DNA of 64,000 bases, taken from NCBI GenBank assembly GCA_039583875.1, contig CM077150.1, forward strand, positions 50,916,261 to 50,980,260, read 5' to 3'. The notes beneath the pieces are model-generated. The model did not search any database and was not told the origin of the DNA. It worked only from the letters and a program-made list of their open reading frames with translations. The position numbers and the translations under genes were made by a program. Below are positions 32,266 through 45,284 of this stretch, piece by piece (the first letter of the stretch is position 1; every line of letters starts with the position of its first letter). The stretch is from Platanthera guangdongensis. Taxonomy: Eukaryota; Streptophyta; Magnoliopsida; Asparagales; Orchidaceae.

Positions 32266-34177
32266 TGTAACGCCACCATTCGTCCCATGGAATATAATAG
32301 TGGGTCCAGTCGGGGCCCCATGCCATATTTCACAGACAAACGACAGAATTACGTGTGGAAATCAAAATTTCATTCTACTCATAGCCTAACTCAAAGCATT
32401 CTAGCACAGCATTTTAGTTACATGAACTCATCACAGCGAATGTCAACTAAATATATAAATTTCACATTTATATATCAATCAGGAAGGTATACAAATACAC
32501 ACGCTCATAGCCTTAAGGCCTTACAGGTTGCTCTTTACAAACATATATAATTTCATACATCGGCACACAAGCCGGCAACACATGAAATCCAAACATTCTT
32601 CACACGACCTTCAAGGGCATTCACAATAAGCCTTAATTTCGCTCAATTCAATTCAATCCACCAGCACCTGCAAATAATCATCCACCCTAAGAACGGTAAA
32701 CAAAGCAATGGTCAGTATTAGCTGACTAATTATAGCGACCCTACCCCTTACCCGGGGCAGTGGTTCCTTCCCTGTATGCATTGCCATCATACTACCAATC
32801 ACAACCATGTCACAAACACTGGTATCCACCTGACGGTTCGTGCACTCAGGGCACCTTATTGGTGTACCAGATATACCCGTCGTCCACCACCGATCAGAGG
32901 TTTTTAACTTGTTGGTTGGCCTGTCCTAGTCCACCAATCCCGCTGGCTAGCGACATTCCGTCCATCCTACTCAGAGGTACTAACCTCACAACAAACAAGA
33001 GCAGATCGACCCACCCTAGTGGTGTAGCAAGCCGGGTTTATCTGTGCTCCCCAGGCATTACCACCAATCAATCTCCCATTCTAATACTGATTGACCCACC
33101 CCAGTGGATTAGCAAGCTGGGTTTAACTCGGCTCCACAGGCATTGTCACCAATCGACCCCTCAACTAATACAGATCAACCCAACCTAGTGGTGTAGCAAG
33201 CCGGGTTTAACTCGCGCTCCCCATGTGTTGCTACAAATTGACCTCTCACGACAACCAGGAGCTTTCGCAAAGCATCCAAGATCAACATCTATACATCCAT
33301 ACATCCATACATCCATACAATAAAGGCTACATGCATATATCTTACACTGCATCAAATCCACGGAGTGTTCTCCGGTTTACCCATAACCATCACCAATCCA
33401 GACTAACCGTCCAGATGGGCTTCACACAGCATGCTTATGTCGTACTACCCACTTCCAGCTCTAGATGCAGACTCAATCAAGGAATCACTTATGATGTCCA
33501 CCTCTTGGTGGAAGATTTTATGCATATGCATAAAGAAAGGACTTCAATGTCCAAAAAGGAGATCGTTACTCTTGAAGATCGCTTTGGAGCCCTGAACTAG
33601 CCGGATGGAACTCACCGCCTCGACTTTACTTTCACGAATGCAAACTCGAATCTTGCTTCCGCACTCTGCAGCTCCTCCAGCAGCTGGTTTCCACTTTACC
33701 TTCCTTGCTCCCTTGCTCTCCCTTTTTCTCTCTCTTTGAGAATGAGAAGAAGAAGAAGAATGGATTGAATAAGTTTCTCCCCCCCCCCTCATTCTCTGTC
33801 TTATCTAAGCAGGGAAGATCCTGGGCCCTTGGATCCAGGATAAGGGAATGAACGACCATGCTTTGCCCAAACATAGGTTGAACACGGCCTGATACGCCCT
33901 GTGGCACGGCCGAGTCACAAGCCGTGTCCCTTAAGCGGCACACAACTGACTCAAATCCAAACAGTACACGACCGTGTGACACGCCCATATCACACCCTAC
34001 ACGCCCGTGTCATTGTCGACACGCCCGTATGTGACAGTCGTGTACTTCACCCAGCACAACATCAGCTCACCCGAGCGGGACACGGCTGTGGGACACGCCC
34101 GTGTCCCACGCCGTGTACCCCAAGACACACCCGTGTCTCTCAACACATGCACGCCTATCTAAATCGCGCAAACGATA
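32266..34177 (-). repeat. Tek2 5' LTR, first part (interrupted by Tek3)
   Basis: Collinear with 28501-30554 from TGTAACGCCACC to AAACGATA. The last five bases (34173-34177, CGATA) are the left TSD copy of Tek3. The final part of this LTR is at 56829-56992. Confidence 0.92.
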
Positions 34178-36280
34178 TATAACACCCATATCTGTCACAT
34201 AGCATATAGCAGTAGGTCCGGCTAGTGCCCGACGTCATATACCACAGACAGACCGGGTGGTGACTTAATGAAATACCATCCAACTAATAACCAACATCCT
34301 ACACAGAGTCATTCTAGCAGAAGCAATTAAATAGTTACAAATTTAGAACCCAGCCATAGGCAGGAATGTCCACTACTCAAACCATCAGGAATAAACGTAC
34401 AATACACAAGTACAAATGGCCTTAAGGCCTTACAATTGTTTAGTCAAATAAAATATGTTTTCCATACCACGGCACGCAGGCCGGTCACACATGAATAAAA
34501 CAGGTAAACACTCAAAATTTGGATTTCGAGGGCCGGCTCAGCAACTTGGGCTTTAGCCTACTATTTACCGCTTGGCTCCGCAGCACCTGCAAGCAACAAT
34601 CCACTGCAATGGTGGCAAATAAAAGCAACGGTCAACTATGCTGGCCAAATTATAACGATTCCGCCCCCAAACTCGGGGCGGCGCTGCTCCTTTCCCTGCA
34701 CTTTGCTAGCATAATCAAACAGTACAGTGTAAACACTTCATCACAGGCGTGGACATGCACGACCACACACCCCGTGCTCTCAGGGTACATTCTCGGTGAA
34801 CCGGTCAATGTCACGTCAATTTAAGCCATAGACACCCCGGTCTCACCACCGCCACTTGGACGGCCAATCTTGCGAGCATTTTTGTCTTCCCGGCATGGGT
34901 CACGTCAATTTAAGCCATAGACCGCTGAAGACCCTCATCTATGCTAACGTCTCCCACCGAACGACATAGATCGGGTACGGTTCCGCCTGACCCGTTGCTC
35001 ACATCGCAGCGTCAATTTAAGCCATATACACGGGTCAAACCTCCCCGAGTACCATTTCCATCACACACTTCACATAATCCGATTATGTTCAAGTTGGCTC
35101 CCAGGACACCATGATGACAGAATCACGCATCTGCCCAGTTTTCCGGGTGCACCTTGGAGTTAATCCCCAAGGCTCCCTGTTGCAATCTACCGCGTAGAAA
35201 ACCCGAAAAACAAACATCTGCACGGAGTCTTCTCCGGCCATTTATGCAATGCAACATCACCGATCCAGACTAACTAGTCTGGGTAGGCTTCACACATCAT
35301 GCCTATGTCCGTTCTCGATTACGGACTCTACATGTACACAACGGAGACTATTCATGTATACCCGAAGGAACGCCTCAAACTCACCGCAAACTCGCGAGAG
35401 TGGGCTATCTATGCAAAGGAAAAGAGGACTTCACATGTCCTAGGATGAGAATCAATACCCTTGCATTTTTCCTTGGCACCATGGAAATGTATGTTGATGA
35501 AAAGCACCGCAATCTCCTTGCCTACGGATCCAAAGTCGGCTCGCGATTTGGAGCTCCGAAGCTCCGTCGGTGACCGGATCTAGCCTCCTATCTTCTTCCT
35601 TGCTCTCCCCTCTCTCTAGACTTTAGAAAGAGAGTAAGTGAAAGAAATGAGGGATTTGAAACCCTATTCCCGGGTATATCCCAGCAGAAACAACCCCCAG
35701 CCGTCGGATCCAGAAATAAGGAAACGAACGGCCACGATCCGGAGCTGAAATGCAAAATCTGGGCCGAACACGGCCTGTGACACGCCCGTGTCCAAGTCCG
35801 TGTTCCCCATTCGCCGTCGAAACCGACACATCCCAAAAAGGACACGGGTTCTCGACACGCCTGTGTCTGGTTTGACACGTCCATGTCAACCAGTACACGG
35901 CCGTGTGGTTGGTCGTGTTCCTCCATCGACACAGCCCCAACACCAACCCGTGAAGGACACGGGTCTTGGACACGCCCGTGTCCCAAATGACATGCCCGTG
36001 TCTGCCTGACACGGCCCGTGTGCCGACCCCATATATCAACCACGCCACAACTCAGCTTCAACTCGAGAAGGACACGACCTGGGACACGCCCGTGTCTCAG
36101 GCCGTGTTCGCTGCTCGACGATCGTCGACTCCAAAATTTGTTGACCTCTCCGCCAGATCGTCGACCCGATCACGACACGCCTCTGGGACACGCCCGTGTC
36201 CCAGGCCGTGTGCCCCCTGCCAAATTCCAAACTTGGCGCAAAATGCCTCTCGTCGCTCTTTTGAGTTTCGAGGCATTACA
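34178..36280 (-). repeat. Tek3 3' LTR (2103 bp)
   Basis: On the minus strand it starts TGTAATGCCTCGAAACTC. The U3 part (35760-36210) carries GACACGCCCGTGTC palindromes, ACACGGCC words and TCGACGATCGTCGA. It matches Tek1 LTRs over most of its length in inverse orientation, for example GTCAATTTAAGCCATA blocks at 34817, 34907 and 35012. Confidence 0.93.
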
Positions 36281-36297
36281 ACTCTCTCCCTCTTAAA
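36281..36297 (-). other. Tek3 polypurine tract
   Basis: Plus-strand ACTCTCTCCCTCTTAAA, i.e. minus-strand AAGAGGGAGAGAG, directly next to the 3' LTR. Confidence 0.8.
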
Positions 36298-36299
36298 AG

Positions 36300-39200
36300 A
36301 CTTTCGTCCCCAAAATTACATAAAGGAAAGATAAACACAAAACTTAAACGGTACCTGAGTGGAATAACTCCGGGTACTCCTCAAGCATAGTCTACTCTCT
36401 CTCCCAAGAGAGCTCTTCCCGACCGCAATTGTCCCAATGGACTTTGACCATCCTGATCTCTTTGTTGCGTAGCCGCTTGACTTCCGAGTCCTCAATTTGA
36501 ATGGGCTTGACCTTCATCGTCAACCCATTATCCACCGGCACTTGATCCACCACGATCACATGCGAAGGCTCTTGCACCGCCTTCCGTAGCACCGATATAT
36601 GGAATATATCGTATAGACCACTAGGCTCCACTGATAGCTTCAACTGATACGCTGCTTCACCAATCTGCTCCAGAACCTCAAACGGTCCAAGGTACCTCGG
36701 GCTTAGCTTCTTCAAGCGCCGCACCCGCGAGACACCCTTGAACGGCTTGATCTTCAAGTACACCCAGTCGCCAACAGCGAACTCCACATTCCTATGCTTG
36801 GCATTATGGTACTTAGCTTGGCGGTCCTGAGCGATTAGCAACCTCTCACAAATCGTTTGAACCAATGACGTAGCATATTCCACCTCTTGGCACTTGTACA
36901 ACTTTGACTCACCTGTTTCCAACCAAGACAACGGCGTGCGACATCTCCTACCATAAAGGGCCTCGAAGGGCATCATTTGTATGCTCGCTTGGTAGCTATT
37001 GTTGTACGGGAACTCCACCAAGTATAGGTGATTTTCACACTGCTTCCCGAAGTCCAAGACATACATGTGAAGCATGTCTTCCATTGTCCTATTGACCCTC
37101 TCGGTCTGCCCATCCATCTGCGGATGAAAGGCTGTGATGAAACCCAGCTTTGTTCCCAACATCTGCTGCACCAGCCTCCAATCATTGGACGTGAACCGCC
37201 CATCTCGGTCACTCACGATGCTGCGGGGCACACCATGAAGTCGCACAATATTATCCACATACAGCTTCGCCAGTTTCTCCACAAGCTCTTCCTTCCTATG
37301 CGGAATGAAGTGCTACACTTTCGTTAGACGATCTACGACCAGCCAAATGGCGTTGTTCCCCTTCTGCAATCTTGGCAACCCGTGCACAAAATCCATCGTA
37401 ATGTCGTCGAACTTCCACTCCGGAATAGGCAAAGACTTCAAGAATCCTCTCGGCTTTTGGCACTCTGCCTTCACCAAGGCGCATGTTTGACACTTAGCCA
37501 CGTAGAGTGCCACATCCTTCTTCAATCCTGGCCACCATAACAATTTCTTCACATCGCGGTACATCTTCGTGCTCCCCGGGTGAATCATGTACTTGGTATG
37601 ATGTGTCTCGTACAACAATTCCACCCGCAAAGCGCCCACATTTGGGACGCACAGACGACCGTCTTTCCAATGCAATCCATCCACAACCTCATATTGGGAA
37701 TTTGACCCATCCAAAGCCTCTATCATGAGTTGCTTCATGCTGCTATCCACATCCAAAGCTTGCCGAATCCGATCAGCCAGGTCATACTGAGCTTCCATCC
37801 AGTTCAATTGTGCTTCAGCACTCGATTGCTTGTCTACACAAGAGATCTCCAATGCCTCCAACTCCCGAACCAACCACTCGTCATGGACCGACAGCCAATT
37901 GACTTGAGCTGGGGCCCGACAACTCAACGCGTCCGCAACCGTATTGCCTTTCCCAGGCACATAATGGATCTTGAACGTGTAGTCACCAAGGAACTTCATC
38001 CATCTCCTCTGTTGCATGTTTAGATCTTTCTGATCCAACAAGTATTTCAGGCTCTTATGGTCGGTATAGATATCGACCTTCACTCCATACAAGTAGTGTC
38101 TCCACAACTTCAAAGCAAAAATCACGGCCACTAACTCCAAGTCATGGACCGGATAATTCCTCTCGTGCACTTTCAGCTGTCTCGAGCCATACACTATCAT
38201 ACTTCCGTGCTGCAGTAGTACACAACGCAAGCCACTGCCCAAAGCATCGCTATAGATCTCAGAACCTTCGGTCCCACTCGGCGAACTCAGTACAGGCGTC
38301 GTGGTCAACCGACTCTTCAACTCCTCAAAAGCTCGTGCGCACTCCGACATCCAAATGAACTTCTGCTCCTTCCTCGTCAAAGTAGTGAGGGGCAACACTA
38401 TACGCGAGAAGTTCTCCACGAAGCGCCTGTAGTTGCCGGCAAGCTCCAGAAAACTCCTGACTTCCGCTACCGTAGAAAACATAGGCCACTCTCATATCGC
38501 AACAATCTTCGCCGGATCCACCGCAATACCCTCTCCACTCACTATATGACCGAGGAACGCCACTGAGGAAAACCAAAACTCGCATTTGGAGAACTTGGCG
38601 TACAGTTGATTCCTCCTCAGCGTCTCCAATACCAAATGCATATGCTTAAAGTGATCCTCCTCACTTTGCGAGTACACCAAAATATATTCGATGAAGACGA
38701 TCACAAAATGGTCCAAGTACTCCCTGAAAGTCCTGTTCATCAAATCCATGAACACCGACGGTGCATTCGTCAGCCCAAACGGCATGACCGTAAACTCGTA
38801 ATGCCCGTATCTCGTACTAAAAGCTGCTTTGGGCATATCACTCTCACTTATCCTCAACTAATAATATCCAGACTTGAGATCCAATTTTGAGTACACCGTC
38901 GACCCGACTAACTGATCAAAAAGATCATCAATCCTTGGGATCGGGTACTTGTTCTACTCTGTTCGATTGTTCAATTCTCGGTAATCAATACAAAGTCTCA
39001 ATTTTCCGTCCTTCTTCTTCACAAAAAGGACCGGTGCGCTCCAAGGTGACGAACTTGGACGCACATAGCCTTGATCCAATAACTCTTGCAGTTGGAACTT
39101 CAGCTCCGTCATTTCCTTAAGCACTAGCCGATACGGAGATCGTGACACAGGTTTCACGCCTGACACAAGCTCAGTCGTGAAATCAATCTCCCGTTGAGGC

Positions 39201-39758
39201 GGGGCTCCAGGAAGTTCGCCAGGGAACAAATCAGGGTACTCAGATACCACTGAAATACCGTCCAACGTAGGCATGGGCTTTGTAACCTCCACTAGCGTAA
39301 AAAAATAGCTCTGCACCAGCACGAACCGCCTTCACCACCTGAAGAGCAGACATCAAAGTCTTGCTCGACCCTTTCAAGCCCGTAAAAGTCGTCTCACGAC
39401 CTATTCCCAACTTGACTTCCTTGAGGCCGCAATTAATATAGGATTGCTGCTCCGAGAGCCAGTCCATGTCAAACTCCACCATTGGTAGCAACGACGCTTG
39501 CAAGTCGAATTCTTGACTCCCGATATGAATCTTAATGCCACAGATCCTATCTGCGCGCATCGAACATCCATCCGGAAACAACACATCCAGTTTATCCTTC
39601 GCCATCGCAGAAGGTACTCCGATGCGCGATATGAAACCTTCGGACAAAAAGGAGTGCGAAGCTCCCGTGTCAAAGAGTGCTCTTGGCAGATTCTCACAAA
39701 TCAAAACAAATCCTATACAAGCAGTGGTAAGGTAACACGTGCATAACAAGTATTTCAA
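36300..39758 (-). pseudogene. Tek3 pol (PR-RT-RNase H-INT-chromodomain), several stops
   Basis: Protease RALFDTGASHSFLSEGF (about 39690), with four codons missing before MDWLSE relative to Tek1; [25 protein letters not shown], and FIEY where Tek1 has the catalytic FIDD, so both Asp are lost; RNase [21 protein letters not shown]; integrase CQTCALVKAEC, SDRDGRF, QTERVNR; chromodomain MVKVHWDNCGREELSWE. A frameshift lies near 39300 and in-frame stops near 38952, 38858, 38488 and 37311, and at 36392. The stops at 38858 and 36392 are CAG to TAG relative to Tek1. Confidence 0.92.
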
Positions 39759-39784
39759 AATTAGCTTGCTATTAATTTAAACCG

Positions 39785-39961
39785 TAGCTGTCACCATATC
39801 CTCTTGCTTGATGGCCTCCTATTGGCCAAGATTATAAACTCTTGGTTGAGCTGGAACATAGTGGGACACGGTTAACTCCACCTCCTTGCCCTTCTCTTCA
39901 TATGTTGCTCCCGGCTTCCTCTCGGACTTGGGACGTCCGCTCCAGCAGTCACGGGCAAAGT
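39785..39961 (-). pseudogene. Tek3 gag C-terminal piece (after Cop3 insertion)
   Basis: The minus-strand reading resumes the zinc knuckle (ARDCWSG), then RPKSERKPGATYEEKGKEVE and the QPRVYNLGQ words and ends GTTTAA, as in Tek1. The plus-strand AAAGT (39957-39961) is the left TSD copy of Cop3. Confidence 0.88.
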
Positions 39962-41842
39962 TGTTGAATTCTGTGAAGTGAAAGTGGGTGAATGGAAGGC
40001 TTGGGAAACCTATCCGCGCGGACTACGCGGACAGGGTTGGCGGACTGCTAGGTCGGCAGGGATGTTGCAGGCGGTTTGCTCTGTGGCGGCCTGGGCGGTC
40101 TGTTCGCGCGGACTACGCGGACAGCAGCAGCGGTCTGACAGGCCAGTGTATGCTCAGCAGGCGGTTGTCTCCCAGGAAGTAACCGGGCGGATAGGAATGC
40201 TATCCGCGGAGTCCGGCATGAAGCGGACTGAAGAACTGGAGCTCGGCAAACCGGTTTGGCAGTTGCCTTGGTCTTGCTCTGGTGCAGCGGGAAGCCGCGG
40301 AGACCGCCGGTCAGCGCGGACAGAAACTGGAGGTTGCCCGGTATGGCGGGCTAGATCTAGTGTCCGCCAGTAAGTGCGGACTGGCCCTTGTGGCCAGTGG
40401 ACTGGACTTGGTGTGATCTGAACCAAGTCCAGGATGGCTCAGTCCGGGGAGATCGCGCAGTGGAGCGCGGGCTGGTTTCTCAGTCCGCCAAGCGTAGTAG
40501 AAGTGCTGTTGCCTTGTTTGCTAGCTTGGGGTAATGCGGACTGGAGAATTGCTTGTGCAGGAACGTGCGGACTGGAGCCAGAGTCCGCTGAGTCCGGTTT
40601 AGCCTTATGATGAGGTTATGGACTCAGGAGTTGCGGACTGGAGTCTGCTGTTAGCAGACTGGATTGGCGTGTCCGCTAAGTCCGGAGGTGCCTTGGCAAT
40701 GAGGCAATGGACTTGGGATATGTGGACGGAAGCCGGGTGTCCGCTGAGTCCGGCAGGTGCCTTGATGGCGAGGCTGCGGGCTCGGGGTTTGCGGGCTGAT
40801 GCCTTGTCGCAGAATGGCGGACACGGCTGTTGTGGAGTCCGGATGTGGTGGTCCTGGCTTGGCCTCTGGCGGCAAGGCGGGCTGGATATTGGAGTCCGGC
40901 CTTGGAGAAGCTGGGGCGGACTGGCTATCTGCACAGGAGCGGCGAACTGGAATGTGTGTCTGCGGGCTGGCGGACACACTAGTTCTTGCTGCGGGATATG
41001 GCGGTGATCATATCGGCTAGGGCGGTGACCATACTCATCACCGTGCCTATAAATAGGACCCATGTCACATCAGGAGTAACGGAACCTGGACCGAAGTAAG
41101 TGAACAGTAATTGAGCTCGAGTAAGTTGCTGCGGTCTGGACTTTGGTGTCCGCGCGGATAGAGAGTTGACCCGGTTGTGTTGTGCAGGTTGTGCGGATAG
41201 CGCTGGAAAGCCAGGACTTGGCTCTGATTGCGGTCAGGAATAGTGCGGACTCTGCGGTTAAGCAACAGGCGGTAAACAGCAGGTCGCGGATTGCGACTAG
41301 GCGGTCTTCTCTTTGGCAACTTGGTTCGGGGTTCGGGAAGTCGCCTGCTTCAGGCGGACTGTTCCATTCGGTGGCGCAGCTTGTGCGGTCTGGCGGCTAG
41401 GCGACCTCGCGGTCAGGCGGCCTGCAGATCGGCGGTGAAGAGCTGGCATTGGAAAGGGTGAGTCCGCGTGGCTTGGGTTGCGGTCTGGCGACCTGGCGGA
41501 CTGAGCGGACTCCACAGCACTAGGTTGGCGGCTTGTTGATTGAGTCCGCGCGGCTTTGTGTTTTGTTCTTGTCTTTGTAACTGTCTCTGCTCTCCCGGTG
41601 TTGGGTTTTGGTGAAGCATGTCTCGCCATGTATGTCTCGCCTTGTAAAGAAGTTTGCTCTTGATCAATAAAGAAGCTTGTGCTGCATGTGTTGCTGGTTG
41701 TTACTGCTTTGTTGAGATAACCCCTGCTAACTCCACGATCCGGGAAAACTTTCAACATTATAAGTGGGCGTATCCTCCTCCGGTTTGTTGAGTTTTCAAC
41801 AGGGTATCCAAGGGGGCATCTGCGGTTTGTTGAATTTTAACA
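39962..41842 (+). repeat. Cop3 5' LTR (1881 bp)
   Basis: Begins TGTTGAATTCTGTGAAG and ends TGAATTTTAACA. It is rich in GCGGACT/AGTCCGC words throughout U3. TATA box CTATAAATAGG at 41047-41057. Near its 3' end the LTR has CAATAAAGAAGC (about 41665), a plausible poly(A) signal. Open frames within it are repeat shadows. Confidence 0.94.
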
Positions 41843-41858
41843 TGGTATCAGAGGGAGG
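41843..41858 (+). other. Cop3 primer binding site (tRNA-iMet)
   Basis: TGGTATCAGAGGGAGG directly follows the 5' LTR with no spacer. Confidence 0.88.
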
Positions 41859-41889
41859 TTGTTGGAGTGGTGAAGCAGTGCTCAATGGA

Positions 41890-43526
41890 AGTAGTTGCTC
41901 TTCTGTAGAGGAAACCAGTGGTAGAACCATAGCAGTGGAGGATGCAAGTTGTCTTGGAATTGATCTTCTTACATAGACGAACTGTGAACGGTGGAAGTCC
42001 TGTATGAAGAGCTTTCTTCTTGGCGAGGACCTTTGGGAGGTTGTATGCGGAGCAGGAAGACAAGAGGATACTGCTGGCAATGCTGAGGCGATGAGAGCTT
42101 GGAAGGAGGCAAATGCGAAAGCGGAGTCTATTCTCAAGCAGGTGATCTCATCGGAGCTCTTGGACCACATCAGTGGATGTCGGTCAGCTGCGGAGGTTTG
42201 GACTTCCCTTGATGGGTTGTTCAGGAAGGAGGTGAAGATTGCTGTGGAAGATGGTCCCTCTACTTCGTATCAGGAAGAAAGGAGTGTTTCTCCTAGGCGT
42301 GATAGGAAGAGGAAGGAAGGACCAAGGTGCTATAAATGCAAGCAGCAAGGTCATCTTCGGAAGGAGTGCAAGGTTGTCTTGCTCTCGGCGAATGTAGCTC
42401 ATGTAGGGAGGAAGGAGAAGAACGTAGTTGGGATATCAACTAGTTCTGGAGTTGATCGGATGAATGCCAGTGATAGTGCAGGTATCTGGCATGAAAGACT
42501 GGGGCATGTAGGGATGGACAAGCTGAAAGCAATGGAGGAAAGAAGACTCGTAAGAGGCATGCCTAGATTGTCATCCTATGGCGATGGTCGGGGGTGTGCG
42601 GGATGTCAGGAAAGTGGAGCCTATCGCTTCATGGTTGACAAAGCACAATCCAGATGTAATGCACCATTGGCGGTTGTCCATTGTGCTCTGGTGGGACCGA
42701 CCGTCACGGCCAGTCTTGGAGGCAGCAGGTTCATGCTGATATTGGTTGATGACTATTCTAGGTATGCTTGGTTATACTTTATGAAGAAGAAGTCCAACAT
42801 GGTACGCTTGTTTATGGAGTTCAAGAAGCTTGTGGAAGGCCAGCTTGGCCGGAGGATCAAGGTGTTGAGGACAAGTATCGGTGGTGAGTTTGGCTCAACC
42901 GAGTTCTCACGCTTTTGCAGGAAGCAAGGGATCCGGATGGAGCTTTCTTGTGGACATACTTCACAACAGGATAGTATTGCAGCTCGGATGATCTGTTGGT
43001 TAACGGAGACCTGCAAGTGTTGGCTTCAGAGTAAAGGCGTTCCGAAGGCTCTTTGGGCGGAAGGAATTGCCTGTGCTGCTCATGTCATCAACCGGATGCC
43101 TCTTAGTCCGATCATAATGAAGACTCCTTATGAGCCGATGTTCGGAGTGAAGCCCTCAGTGAAACACCTTCGGGTGTTTGGATCTACCTGCTATATACAC
43201 TCTCAGGGAGCTCTCAAGACAAAGCTAGTCTTTGTTGGGTATGATGAGCAGAGAAGAAGATGGAGGTGTATGGATCCTGCGACGAAGAAACTCATAGTGT
43301 CGAGAGACATTGTTTTCGATGAGTTGACGCCGTATTGGTGTAGCTCTTATGTGGAGCTAGAGATAAGCAGGTCAGATGGTGGGCTGAAGGAGGCTGCTGC
43401 TAAGGAAGTGGAGTTGCCTGAGTCACCAGGTGCTCCAGGTTGTTCTAGCTCCGGGGCAAAGGCGTCAGAGTCGGGAAGAAGGGGGAGCGATGCTCCAGGA
43501 TCTTCTGGCTCGAAGGCGGAGGCTTC
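41890..43526 (+). pseudogene. Cop3 gag-integrase fusion remnant
   Basis: A stop (TAG, 41974-41976) follows GIDLLT, where Cop4 reads GIELLTPTNYKKW; then from 42004 the frame is open. It holds a shortened gag (MKSFLLGEDLWEVV...AAEVWTSLDGLF), a CCHC knuckle CYKCKQQGHLRKEC, then directly NVAHVGRKEKN: the protease present in Cop4 is absent. GAG-pre-integrase IWHERLGHVGMDKLKAM is intact. The integrase core keeps LVDDYSRYAWLYF, but the second catalytic site reads RTSIGGEF (Asp lost) and the third reads QQDSIAARM (Glu to Ala). The frame ends in a Ser/Gly-rich linker interrupted by Cop4. Confidence 0.92.
43430..43526 (+). repeat. Cop3 linker minisatellite, left part
   Basis: The linker between integrase and RT has repeated GS(R/K)GSxxPGxxxSxxE(A/S)S units of about 22 codons. 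They start in GRRGSDAPGSSGSKAEAS before Cop4 and continue at 50990-51150 with GSKGSDVPGSS, GSRGSVAPGTF and GSKGSIVPGLP. Cop4 inserted within the array; its TSD copy GCTTC is at 43522-43526. Confidence 0.8.
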
Positions 43527-45143
43527 TGTTGAAATTTGTGAAGTGGAAGTGGGTGACGGGACAGGCCGCGCGGCCTGTGCGGACAGCTTTGGCGGACTGG
43601 GCGGACTGGGCGGACTGAGGTTGCGGCCTGGTGAAAAGTCTGGTGGAAGCCGGCTGTGTTCTGAGCGGGTTGTTGCATGGTGTCCGCGGTTTGGTGCGGC
43701 CTGGTATCTGCGGATAGAGAGGCTTGCGGACTGATGCATTGCTCAGAGGCCGCGGGTGCTAGCTTGCGCTGTTGGCGGGTTGGTTCGAGTTCGCGGATAG
43801 CTTGCGGACTGGAGTGTCCGCGGTTTTGGCTGTTGCGGACTGAGCCTAGAGCTTGGCTGAGGCCTTGTCAAGTTCTGGTGACACAGCAGGTGTTTGCTGT
43901 GGAGATCGTGGTTGGCAGACTGTGATTGGAGTCCGGCAGGAAGCTACTGCATTGGACAAGTGCGAGGAGCTCGCGGACTGGTTGCGGTCTGTGCTAGGGT
44001 GTTTGGCGGACGGGACTTTGTGTCCGCCATGCTCGCACTGGCCCTTGATGGTTTTGGACTTGGTCACACTTGGTGTCAAGTTCATGGTGTCCGCCGTATC
44101 CGCCAAGTCCGCTGTGACCGGGCGGACTGTTGCTGTTTGCCTTTGGTCGTGGACTTGTGGCGGATTGAGGTGTGAGTCTTGCGGACTGCCTCGGGTTGGT
44201 GCGGACTGCCATTGAAGAAGGTGCTGTCCTGAAGCAGTTGGAGCTTTGCGGGCTGGTGCCTTGTCCGCTTAGCTTGGGCGGACTGGAGAGGGTTCGTCAT
44301 TGGTTGCCTTGCTCCTGGCGGTTTCCCTTGGTGACTGGCTAAGTCCTCGCGGACTGAGCGGACAGTCGTTTTGTGTTCGCGCGGGCTGGGGCGGTGTCGC
44401 TATCTCATGGGCGGTGACCACACTCCTCACCTGGCCTATAAATAGGACCCCCTGGCACATCTACAAATACTAGAAGTAACGTGAGTGAACAGTAATTTTG
44501 GTTGGGCGAGTGCTGCGGTCTGTGTTTTTCAGTCCGCACGGATTGTTTCAGGCTGACGGTTTGCTGTGTGCAGGTCGCGCGGATAACTTCAAGGAGCCAG
44601 GAGCTTGGCTGTGACTTCGGTCAGTGCTTGGAAGTGTGCGGTCTCTGCGGACTCAGCAGGAGGTCGCTCTGCGGCTTGTCAGTTCTGTTTCAACTTTCCC
44701 AGCTTCAATAACCTGTCCGCCGGCTTCAGGCGGGTAGGGGAGTTCCTCAGTTCGGGTTCAGCAGGAGGCGAATAACGGTCTGTCCGCGCGACCTCGCGGT
44801 CTCGGCGGACTCCGTGGTATTCGGCGGATTGCAGCATAGCTTGGGCGGTCTCGGCGGTCTCGGCGACCTCGCGGTCTCGGCGGACTGGAGTTCTGTCCGC
44901 CCGGCTTGTTTTTGGTTCTTTCTGTTTACAGCTGTAATACTAGCGAAATCATGTCTCGCTATGTATGCCTCGGATTGTAATGAAGTGAATGCATAATAAG
45001 ATCTTCTTGTGCTTCCATTGTTTGTTGTTGGGTGCAACCTCTAGTCCTTGGGTTTCCGCGGTTCAGCGTGCGAACTGGGTAGTTCCGAAGATATTAATTT
45101 GGTGTTTGGGCTATCTTGCTGACCACGTTGAGAAAATTTAACA
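43527..45143 (+). repeat. Cop4 5' LTR (1617 bp)
   Basis: Starts TGTTGAAATTTG and ends AAAATTTAACA. U3 begins with the 17-mer CCGCGCGGCCTGTGCGG (43566-43582) followed by three GGCGGACTG copies, and GCGGACT/AGTCCGC words recur throughout. TATA box CTATAAATAGG at 44436-44446, so transcription should start about 25-35 bp later. The 3' part has GAATGCATAATAAGATC near 44986-45002 as a possible poly(A) signal. Confidence 0.96.
44436..44446 (+). promoter_or_regulatory. Cop4 LTR TATA box
   Basis: CTATAAATAGG with a GC-rich upstream region. The same box at the same offset is at 50277-50287 in the 3' LTR, and Cop3 has it at 41047-41057 and about 52721. It is a textbook plant TATA element. Confidence 0.8.
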
Positions 45144-45159
45144 TGGTATCAGAGCGAGG
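45144..45159 (+). other. Cop4 primer binding site (tRNA-iMet)
   Basis: TGGTATCAGAGCGAGG immediately after the LTR; the first twelve bases match the initiator-Met PBS exactly. Confidence 0.92.
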
Positions 45160-45284
45160 TTCCTGAGGTTGCGGAGGTTCAGTTGCGTGAGCGGAGGTCA
45201 GCCAGTGTTGTTACTCAGTGATTGAGTGGTGATCAACCTGTGTTGTTGCTCGGAGCTGCTGAAGGGTACCAACAGGTGATTGCA

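Noticed and set aside
40605..41758. Open frames up to 153 codons in the Cop3 and Cop4 LTRs (also 43347-45037, 49119-50878, 52342-53432)
   Set aside because: Found on both strands of GC-rich LTRs with GCGGACT repeats, no domains, and mirrored in both LTR copies as shadows.
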